Shown piece by piece: positions 1-6,425 of a DNA stretch of 17,255 bases. This DNA is from CAYJBH01 sp964368625 (lineage in GTDB: Bacteria > Bacillota > Clostridia > Oscillospirales > Ruminococcaceae): positions 1 through 17,255 of the forward strand of contig CAYJBH010000047.1 in NCBI GenBank assembly GCA_964368625.1. The letters are read 5' to 3'. The stretch's first letter is position 1. Each line of letters begins with the position of its first letter. The position numbers and the translations under genes were made by a program. The notes under the pieces were generated by a model that worked only from the letters and a program-made list of their open reading frames with translations, made no database searches and was not told where the DNA came from.

Positions 1-863
1 CAATAGATAGATTGACAAAACAATATATAAATAAAATTGCGGTAGACAGGTTATCGATCACCCTTTCTACCGGTGTATATGGGCTGCTTGGGGCAAACGG
101 AGCAGGAAAAACAACGTTAATGCGAATGATTTGCGGTGTAATTCGCCCTACGAGCGGAGAGGTGGATTTTGATGGAATAGACGTAACCGACGAAGAGTAT
201 AGAGACATTCTTGGATACTTACCACAGGATTTTGGTTATTATCCGGAATTTTCTGCACAAGATTTTATGTATTATATCGCAAGCCTAAAAGGCCTAAGCA
301 AATCACAAGCTAAGACACGCACAAAGCAGTTGTTAGAGGTAGTGTCGCTTACAAAGGTCGCAAAAAAGAAGATAAAAACTTTTTCAGGGGGCATGAAACA
401 ACGCCTCGGCATCGCACAGGCACTTATCAACAACCCAAAGGTATTAATTTTAGATGAACCGACCGCAGGATTAGACCCCAAAGAGCGCATACGATTTCGC
501 AATTTTATCTCCGATCTTGGAAAAAACAGGATAGTATTGTTATCGACACACATAGTATCCGACGTGGAAAATATAGCCAACACCATTTTAGTCATGAAAG
601 ACGGTCGGCTAATTCATAACGGGGCACTAAACGAAATAATAACCGCAATCGAGGGGAAGGTGTTTGAGTGCGTTGTAGACGTTAAGACTGCCGAAAAGAT
701 GATGTTGCATTATCCTGTGATTAACAGTAGAAACGAGGGGGATATGACGTTTTTGAGGCTCGTGAGTGATGAAAAACCACACAAAGCAGCTGTTAATGTT
801 GCCGCCACATTAGAAGATTTATATCTTTACTATTTTTCGGATTGTGAGGCAGAAGTAAAATGA
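1..863 (+). CDS. ABC transporter ATP-binding protein (5' end outside window)
   Basis: This is the nucleotide-binding subunit of an ABC-2 type exporter; it would hydrolyse ATP at the inner face of the membrane to drive the permease encoded next. Numbered from the TTG at 12, it shows Walker A GANGAGKT (27-34), a Q-loop in GYLPQDFG, the signature SGGMKQR, Walker B ILDEPTAGLD and an H-loop in STHIVSD. The frame is open to the left edge: the codons before the TTG read I-D-R, giving IDRLTKQY, the usual start of strand 1 in this family. The TTG at 12 is therefore internal and the real start lies upstream of the window. The C-terminal tail, ending in LEDLYLYYF, resembles that of clostridial multidrug- or bacteriocin-exporter type ATPases. 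The stop overlaps the permease start as ATGA, so the two are translationally coupled. The substrate cannot be read from the sequence. Confidence 0.93.
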   Translation, partial: IDRLTKQYINKIAVDRLSITLSTGVYGLLGANGAGKTTLMRMICGVIRPTSGEVDFDGIDVTDEEYRDILGYLPQDFGYYPEFSAQDFMYYIASLKGLSKSQAKTRTKQLLEVVSLTKVAKKKIKTFSGGMKQRLGIAQALINNPKVLILDEPTAGLDPKERIRFRNFISDLGKNRIVLLSTHIVSDVENIANTILVMKDGRLIHNGALNEIITAIEGKVFECVVDVKTAEKMMLHYPVINSRNEGDMTFLRLVSDEKPHKAAVNVAATLEDLYLYYFSDCEAEVK

Positions 864-2107
864 GAAACATAAAGACTTTAGTAGCGTTTGAGATGGGGAA
901 AATTGTAAGAACTCCGGCGTTTTATATCGGTGTTTTCGGGATAATTCTCGCAAGTATCTTTTTTGTGTATATGTCGTTTGCACAATATCACTCGTATGAT
1001 GAAAACGGAAACGACCTTGATGGCACAGCGGCAATAGAGAGGTCACAAGAAATAGCGGCAGATTTAACAGGTGAAATAACGTCCGAAACAATAGATGGCG
1101 CTATAGAATATTATTACGGGCTGATGAATGATGCAAAAAACATCAACTCCGACGGAACGCTAACAAACGATTCTTTTGCCGATTGGTACCGCTATAGCGA
1201 TATCAACAACATGATAGGAAAAGCGTATGCGCCGCCCGGTTCCGCATATAACTACTATGCAATAAATGGCTTATCGAGTGGTGCCGGTGCTATGTTTTAT
1301 AGCAACAGAGAAGCGAAGATAATAGAAATTGCATCGCAAGACACAAGTCTTGACGAGGAACATTTATCTATTTTCGCCTCGCTCAACAGTGAATTAGGGC
1401 CGTTTTATTACGATTATTATAACGGTTGGATGCAGCTGTTTGATAACTATTATTTCGTTTTGGTGCTGATCACCTTTATAATGCTCGTCTGTATATCGCC
1501 TGTTTTTTCAAATGAAAATCAAACAAAAATGAACTCGATCATTTTTTCAACACGGCACGGCAAAAAGCTGCTTTTCACCTCGAAAATCATCGCAAGTCTG
1601 CTGTTTGCTACAATTTTGTTTGTCGCCAGTATGTTGTTTATGACCTTGTTTTACCTGTTTGTGTTTGGCGCAGATGGTGGGGATGCAAGTATTCAGGTCA
1701 TGATCGCATACTTTATGTCGCCTTATGATTTGACGGTGATAGAAGCATATTTTGTTATTATGGTTATCGCTTATCTTGCGTATATCTTAATAATGATGCT
1801 GAGTTTGTTTATTTCTACAGTTGCAAAAAACAACTTTTTAGTTGTCGTACCTGTGACGGTAATCTTTTTAGCCCCTCTATTCTTCCCCGAAAGCGAGACA
1901 CCAGTAACTATTAACAATATTAGTAATCTATATCCGATAAACATTTTGGAATCTGACATATTGCTGAATTTGTACGAGATATATTCTGTGTTTAACATAT
2001 CTCTAATGCCACCATACGCAATCTGTGTATTTACTCTGTTCGTGACAGTTATTTTGTTGGTAGCCGCAAAAAGCATATATAAAAAGCAGGAAGCCTTTCA
2101 CTCCTAA
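860..2107 (+). CDS. ABC-2 type transporter permease, 6 predicted membrane helices
   Basis: This is the membrane subunit partnered with the preceding ATPase. By eye there are about six hydrophobic helices: residues 21-41, 197-217, 242-270, 297-320, 325-342 and 385-404. Residues 42-196 form a long soluble region, probably extracytoplasmic, rich in Asp, Asn and Tyr. The middle segment (about 218-242, with SNENQTKMNSIIFSTRHGKK) looks like the cytoplasmic elbow seen in ABC-2 permeases of the NatB/BcrB/lantibiotic-immunity kind. The length (415 aa) suits a permease with a large insert after helix 1. The start is fixed by the 4-nt ATGA overlap with the ATPase gene, behind a purine-rich GAGGCAG. The substrate is unknown: a lantibiotic, drug or cell-envelope lipid are all possible. 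No regulator or histidine kinase gene is visible downstream, and anything upstream is outside the window. Confidence 0.88.
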   Translation: MRNIKTLVAFEMGKIVRTPAFYIGVFGIILASIFFVYMSFAQYHSYDENGNDLDGTAAIERSQEIAADLTGEITSETIDGAIEYYYGLMNDAKNINSDGTLTNDSFADWYRYSDINNMIGKAYAPPGSAYNYYAINGLSSGAGAMFYSNREAKIIEIASQDTSLDEEHLSIFASLNSELGPFYYDYYNGWMQLFDNYYFVLVLITFIMLVCISPVFSNENQTKMNSIIFSTRHGKKLLFTSKIIASLLFATILFVASMLFMTLFYLFVFGADGGDASIQVMIAYFMSPYDLTVIEAYFVIMVIAYLAYILIMMLSLFISTVAKNNFLVVVPVTVIFLAPLFFPESETPVTINNISNLYPINILESDILLNLYEIYSVFNISLMPPYAICVFTLFVTVILLVAAKSIYKKQEAFHS

Positions 2108-2126
2108 TTCACAAAACATTAATAAC

Positions 2127-2176
2127 AATCCGAACCACTCAAGACGGGTCGTGCTGGCACCAGAGAGGTTCGGATT
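2127..2176. terminator. Hairpin between convergent genes, possible bidirectional terminator
   Basis: A perfect 10-bp inverted repeat (AATCCGAACC at 2127-2136, GGTTCGGATT at 2167-2176) encloses a 30-nt loop that can itself fold (GTGC-TG-GCAC at 2151-2160). It lies 20 nt after the permease stop and about 24 nt after the stop of the convergent lipoprotein gene. The T tract is weak on both sides, so termination could be inefficient. Confidence 0.5.
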
Positions 2177-2199
2177 ATTGGTTTGTATTGATGATGAGA

Positions 2200-2589
2200 T
2201 TATGCCATTTTCTCTAATATTCTTGAACGATCTTCTAAAAATATTGTTTTGTCTTCTTCGCTTAAACTACTTAGCAATTCTTCAGAAAAAGCGAGTTTGT
2301 CCGTTATTGTTTGATTAAGCTCTGATTCCTCAGCTAATTCTTCATCAGTAGCAGTTCCGTGTTGTGTAGGTCCTTTTGCAGCTCGATATGAAATCAAAGC
2401 CTCTACATCACTCTCTAACAGAATTAAAAAATCTTCCCAGTTTTCACTCGTGAATTGCTGTTTTAATGATGAGGTTTCTGTTTGTGAAGTTTGATTATTA
2501 TTAGCATCATTTGTGCTTTTTGAGCAAGATGTTAAGGAAAATGCTAAAATAATTGCAAGTGAAATTGTAAAAGCTTTTTTAATGTTCAT
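2200..2589 (-). CDS. Small lipoprotein of unknown function
   Basis: I do not recognise a family. The 129-aa product starts with a typical lipoprotein signal: a Lys pair at 4-5, a hydrophobic core at about 7-18, and lipobox LTSC with the acylated Cys at 22. A low-complexity Ser/Thr/Asn/Gln linker follows (about 23-42). The remaining 85 residues are acidic and predicted helical, with no visible cysteines or catalytic motif. The protein is expected to be anchored on the outer face of the cytoplasmic membrane. It stands alone, convergent with the ABC exporter genes and preceded by its own promoters. No good Shine-Dalgarno is visible before the ATG (only ACGGGTAC), but the signal peptide fixes this start. 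Whether it works with the exporter is unknown. Confidence 0.75.
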   Translation of the reverse strand: MNIKKAFTISLAIILAFSLTSCSKSTNDANNNQTSQTETSSLKQQFTSENWEDFLILLESDVEALISYRAAKGPTQHGTATDEELAEESELNQTITDKLAFSEELLSSLSEEDKTIFLEDRSRILEKMA

Positions 2590-2615
2590 AAATGTACCCG
2601 TTATGTTAATTTTAT

Positions 2616-2627
2616 AAATCGCGATTT
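2616..2627. promoter_or_regulatory. 12-bp perfect palindrome near the lipoprotein gene start site
   Basis: AAATCGCGATTT is a perfect palindrome lying 5-17 nt past the proximal -10 box, so it should overlap or closely follow the transcription start. The position suits a repressor operator. The factor is unknown. Confidence 0.35.
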
Positions 2628-2632
2628 GTTTA

Positions 2633-2662
2633 ATTATATCATAGGTGGGTGCATTAAATCAA
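2633..2662 (-). promoter_or_regulatory. Proximal promoter of the lipoprotein gene
   Basis: On the minus strand, TTGATT (2662-2657), an 18-nt spacer, then an extended -10 (TGATATAAT; core 2638-2633). It would start transcription near 2626, about 37 nt before the ATG. Confidence 0.5.
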
Positions 2663-2677
2663 CTTAAATGGATTGTG

Positions 2678-2705
2678 ATTATAGTATAACAATAATTGTT
2701 TTCAA
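2678..2705 (-). promoter_or_regulatory. Distal promoter of the lipoprotein gene
   Basis: On the minus strand, TTGAAA (2705-2700), a 16-nt spacer and a consensus TATAAT (2683-2678). It lies directly downstream of the 2720-2758 terminator, which would insulate it from the operon upstream. Confidence 0.55.
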
Positions 2706-2719
2706 GATAGTGTAACAGC

Positions 2720-2758
2720 AAAAAAGGGCGGCACACCAATCCGGTGCGCCCGCCCCTT
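2720..2758 (-). terminator. Rho-independent terminator, minus strand
   Basis: A GC-rich stem (GGGCGG.CACACC against GGTGCGCCCGCCC, with one bulge and one G-U pair) with a short AATCC loop is followed on the minus strand by TTTTTT (2725-2720). It is the first strong terminator after the carbohydrate operon and the recombinase remnant, so it probably ends that transcript. Confidence 0.75.
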
Positions 2759-2767
2759 TGCCTATAT

Positions 2768-3120
2768 CTAATTTTTACTATCAATTGCTTTGTTGTTTTT
2801 CTCTCGCTCTCGCTCCTCCTTCCATATTGTAAACTCTCGTTGCCAGTCTAACAATAAGTAACCATCTTCTTTTTTGCATGGTGCACCACAATTTTCTCAA
2901 CAAGGTCATACAAAATCCCCCGTGTCAGCTTTTTCATCCGTGTATACTTTTTAATTGTAGACATAAATGCTTTGTAATTTGATGCTTTTGCTTCAAGTTC
3001 TTGCAAGTATTTCTGTTTATCTACAAGTGTAGCTTCAAGTGACTGCCTTGAATTTGTGTTGGAGTATATCGCTGTTTTATTACTATTTTTTGTTTCTTGG
3101 TGCTGCAATTTCCTTTTCAT
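2768..3120 (-). pseudogene. C-terminal remnant of a large serine recombinase
   Basis: The readable frame (2848-3120, 90 aa) contains a coiled region followed by IKKYTRMKKLTRGILYDLVE and then KIVVHHA. This matches the block near the C-terminus of clostridial large serine recombinases (DUF4368-type, of transposon TndX/Tn4451 style), where a KYT..KELTPE.L.E...KI.VHEA pattern is usual. The N-terminal resolvase domain with its catalytic serine is absent, and an in-frame stop sits just upstream of the Met at 3120. The frame ends early after MVTYC. One added base in the six-A run (plus-strand T run 2870-2875) would instead continue as KEDGYLLLDWQ and then a charged WKEEREREK tail, ending at 2768. 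I therefore read it as a truncated, frameshifted relic of a mobile element. Confidence 0.65.
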
Positions 3121-3160
3121 ATTTAATAAACATCAAAGCACAGCTAGGCTGACTTATTTC

Positions 3161-3196
3161 TTTGCATATTCGGATAAATGCTTTTAGCAATGCAAA
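3161..3196 (-). other. Weak hairpin after the operon's last gene
   Basis: A 7-bp inverted repeat (TTTGCAT and ATGCAAA) lies 14 nt after the stop of the GH94-like gene, with a 22-nt loop that holds a smaller stem. It lacks a T tract. It may stabilise the mRNA 3' end or mean nothing. Confidence 0.25.
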
Positions 3197-3209
3197 TATG
3201 ATAAACGGG

Positions 3210-6200
3210 CTAAATTAAAACTTCTACTCTTTGGACATAACCGCTTCTTTCAAATATATCACAGCTAAGTTCCTTGTCGAGTTTCATTGACGATTGTTCT
3301 TGTGTACCATTTGCTGTGTGTGCAATCAGGCACTTTTTGTTTGAGGGTTTGTAGCAGATTTCTACGCCATAACAGCTAAAGACAACTTCACAATTTTCAG
3401 TGAACTCTTCCTGCCTTAAAAACTCTGGTGAAAATGATATTTGACCGTCTGTTACACTCACTCCGAGCTCGCCTCGCCGCATTATTATGCTTTCTTTTAC
3501 CTGTCCTGTCATTCCCGGCTGTTCGCTTTTTCTATTATATGAGGTGTGTGAATAAGGCTCGGTTGGAAATGCGCCACATTCCTCGGGCGTTTTACGGTAT
3601 ATAAATCCATCAAGAATTTTATGGTATTGACGGTATATTTCGGTGATGTCTTCGCCGCTTTCATGGGCGCTTTGTGCAGTTTCCAACACTCCGAGTGCAA
3701 ATTTTGCGTTCTGGTGCCAATACGCACAGCCTATGCCCTCGAATTTATACATAACATCACTTCTGCCGTTGAATCTTTTGTGTCCGAACAATCTTTCGTA
3801 CTCTTCGCACAATTTCTGTGTTTCGAGTTCTGACAACATTTTTTTTGCACATCTTTCCAGCAAAACCTGTTCAGTGGTTATGTCGGCCTTAAATCGTAAA
3901 TTCCCATCGCCGTCTATCTCAACTATTTCGTCGATCACCTTAAAATCTTTCGATAAGATATTTTTATCAAAAAACTTTGTTGTGGTTTTTATTGGATACA
4001 AGGTGTGATAGCCACCCGGTTCGAAATACAGCTCTTCTTTTATAGAAGATATCAAGTTGCAAACTTCTCCTGCGCTCAACGCACCGCTTGCAATTATGGC
4101 AGATTGACCCTCGAACATTGTTTTCATCGGTACAAAGCTGAAATCCTCTTTAAGAAGATTATAGCTGACATAAACATCGCCGCTGTTTTTAGCTATGGTA
4201 TACTCAACAAGTTTGTCGGCATAGCTGATAAACAGCAAAATATCTTTGGTTTGCAGGTTGCTTTTGCCGCTAAAACCGCAATCGTAAACTCTTTTACGAT
4301 AAACAGAGAACACATCCCCCATTTCGTCGAGAACATCTTTAGAATTATGCTCGAAGCTGTTTGCATATTTTGCCAATATCTCAACGATTTTTTGCATCCA
4401 TTCACCCACCTCGTTTGATATGTTAAAGGAGGGTGAGCTATCTTGAAATATTTTTTTGATAAAATCTAGGTATGCCTTAAGATGGTATACCGTAATTACC
4501 GATAGCCCAATGCCTACTATCGCATTATTGGCATCGTTCCATTCCGGCCGCTGTGTATTCATCCAGATACCGCCACCCGGCAAAAGATTGCTCACCTTGC
4601 AAAGCATTGTTACCAAAAGTTTTTCTGTAAGGTTTGACATGTAAACACTATCGTCTTTTATCAACAGCTTTGCATCGGTGCCGTACGACAATACAAGGTT
4701 TTCTATCTGCTTGTCTTTTTGAGCATCAAAGGTGATAGTGTTTTTGCTGTCTTTTAAAATTTCGGCGTAGTCTTTAATTATATACGGGACATTTGCATAG
4801 CTGAATATCTCTTCAGATAGCATGTTTTGAAGCTTATCGGGATAGTGATTCGATAGCCCCTGCAAAAGCCTTAAAAGATAGATTATCTGGTGATCCCCCC
4901 AGTATCCAAGCCCGCTAAAAGGATTTTCCGGTTCCGGTTTTTCCCAGTCGATGCCCTCGTGGCTTATACGATAAGGATTAAAGCCATCGATGGTTGAGGC
5001 ATTCACAAATTTTGCCACCATGTTTTCGTAATACCCGGGGTAGGAGAGCCCCAGTGCCTCCCAGTTTTGAAAAATATCGCGCCAGTTGCCTTCGTAACCT
5101 ACCGTGCGCTCTCCGTTTTCATCTTTTAGAGTAATATTAAATTTGTTCCAGGGGCGGGTTGGGTCGCCATGCCGCCTTGAAAAGGATAGCTCCATGTATT
5201 CAAGTGACAGTCGGTGCATGTCGGCATCCGATTTCGCCGTTTCTTTAAGCTCAAATATTGTTTTACACTTCTTTATTTCGCTAAGAAGGTTGGCGTTTTT
5301 TGCCACGGTTTTGTTTCGCTTGTTTAAAAAGTCGATAAAAAAATCATAGTTAAAATCATACCCGTTTTCAAAGGTGCCGCCACGCATTAGATTATAAAGC
5401 GTGCTGATAAAATGTGCAGTACATGCGGTTGTGTCTGCGGTGGTTTGAACGCCATCTGCATCCGACACAATTTTTAGTATGCTTTGTGTTCCGTTTGCCA
5501 CATCGTTAAATAGCTCGGAAAAATCATTACCGTTTGCATATTCATTAAGTTTTGTAATCATGAAATGGTCGTACCCGCAGTCTACAACAAAAGAGCATTC
5601 CTTTTCTTCGCCAAAAGCAAGATTTGCTTTTATAAGAGCGAGATATGCACCTTTTTTTCCATAACAATCCCCCTGATGACCTAATTTAACATTATTTTTA
5701 AATTTAGATACAACATCAGGATTTATGAAAATTTCGGCATTTTTCTCTGTGCAGTAGGCGATGTTCGCACGCAACATTTCGATTGGGTGAGGTGTATCGT
5801 TTACGGTGGTAGTCATAGAATAGATAGCGAGACGATCACCAACAAGCTCTGTCGCCTTATAGGCGTCTACAAGGGTTGAAGAGGACTGTTGCAAAGCCGT
5901 TGGTACTCCATACGGCATAATATTTAAAAAGCCATCCAGCAATTCTACCTCTATTTGCTTATCCGAAAGGTTACAAATCTTCGCAGTTTTAACTATGCCG
6001 TATTTTTCTGCCGTTTGCAATTTATAAGAATAGCATAGGTTAAGATCGTGGTTTAGCTCCTCAAAAATCAGGCTGTTGCCGTAACACGATTTGTAGATAT
6101 TTCTTGTGATATCATATTTTTGCACACCGTTTACCTCAAACGGTTGCCAGAAAGCCTCGCCAACCTTAACTATGGTTTTACTGCCACTTTCATATGCGCA

Positions 6201-6410
6201 GTTAAGCTTATCCTCCGTTTCGTAGGGGAAAATGCTTCCCTCGGCATTTTTGCGACCGGCGGTGATTCCACCATCCCCTATAGAGGATAAGAATATCCAG
6301 ATATCGCATGCGGAGGCGACTTTAATAAAAAACGGTGCCATAGTTTGGCTATCAGAGATTTTGTAGTACGGAATACTATCTATGGTTTTAAAAGAGCCTG
6401 TCGCTTTCAT
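3210..6410 (-). CDS. GH94-like protein, putative carbohydrate phosphorylase or glycosidase
   Basis: This is a large cytoplasmic enzyme candidate (1066 aa, no signal peptide), last gene of the operon. The layout resembles GH94 phosphorylases: a beta-rich N-terminal half (about 1-300), a helical linker, a helical barrel (about 320-940) and a beta tail (about 980-1066). The strongest landmark is RPEWNDANN (621-629), comparable to the WND.N motif carrying the catalytic Asp in cellobiose and chitobiose phosphorylases; D626 is the candidate acid. H899 in YWHQNA and T968-G969 in PGMTGQ sit where GH94 enzymes carry phosphate ligands, but that is my alignment by eye. Other conserved-looking blocks are RRHGDPTRPWN (412-422), YEGNWRDIFQNWEAL (439-453) and GYWGDHQ (502-508). 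Length is near that of 1,2-beta-oligoglucan phosphorylases (about 1,080-1,110 aa), which is one possible function. The SD AAAGGCG lies 8 nt before the ATG; the gap from the GH3 gene is 15 nt. Substrate and phosphorolytic activity are not proven. Confidence 0.75.
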   Translation of the reverse strand: MKATGSFKTIDSIPYYKISDSQTMAPFFIKVASACDIWIFLSSIGDGGITAGRKNAEGSIFPYETEDKLNCAYESGSKTIVKVGEAFWQPFEVNGVQKYDITRNIYKSCYGNSLIFEELNHDLNLCYSYKLQTAEKYGIVKTAKICNLSDKQIEVELLDGFLNIMPYGVPTALQQSSSTLVDAYKATELVGDRLAIYSMTTTVNDTPHPIEMLRANIAYCTEKNAEIFINPDVVSKFKNNVKLGHQGDCYGKKGAYLALIKANLAFGEEKECSFVVDCGYDHFMITKLNEYANGNDFSELFNDVANGTQSILKIVSDADGVQTTADTTACTAHFISTLYNLMRGGTFENGYDFNYDFFIDFLNKRNKTVAKNANLLSEIKKCKTIFELKETAKSDADMHRLSLEYMELSFSRRHGDPTRPWNKFNITLKDENGERTVGYEGNWRDIFQNWEALGLSYPGYYENMVAKFVNASTIDGFNPYRISHEGIDWEKPEPENPFSGLGYWGDHQIIYLLRLLQGLSNHYPDKLQNMLSEEIFSYANVPYIIKDYAEILKDSKNTITFDAQKDKQIENLVLSYGTDAKLLIKDDSVYMSNLTEKLLVTMLCKVSNLLPGGGIWMNTQRPEWNDANNAIVGIGLSVITVYHLKAYLDFIKKIFQDSSPSFNISNEVGEWMQKIVEILAKYANSFEHNSKDVLDEMGDVFSVYRKRVYDCGFSGKSNLQTKDILLFISYADKLVEYTIAKNSGDVYVSYNLLKEDFSFVPMKTMFEGQSAIIASGALSAGEVCNLISSIKEELYFEPGGYHTLYPIKTTTKFFDKNILSKDFKVIDEIVEIDGDGNLRFKADITTEQVLLERCAKKMLSELETQKLCEEYERLFGHKRFNGRSDVMYKFEGIGCAYWHQNAKFALGVLETAQSAHESGEDITEIYRQYHKILDGFIYRKTPEECGAFPTEPYSHTSYNRKSEQPGMTGQVKESIIMRRGELGVSVTDGQISFSPEFLRQEEFTENCEVVFSCYGVEICYKPSNKKCLIAHTANGTQEQSSMKLDKELSCDIFERSGYVQRVEVLI

Positions 6411-6425
6411 TTATTATACGCCTTT

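Noticed and set aside
3643..4418. Overlapping plus-strand frames of 121 and 137 aa inside the GH94-like gene
   Set aside because: Antisense shadows of a continuous 1066-aa frame; no start signals or known domains.
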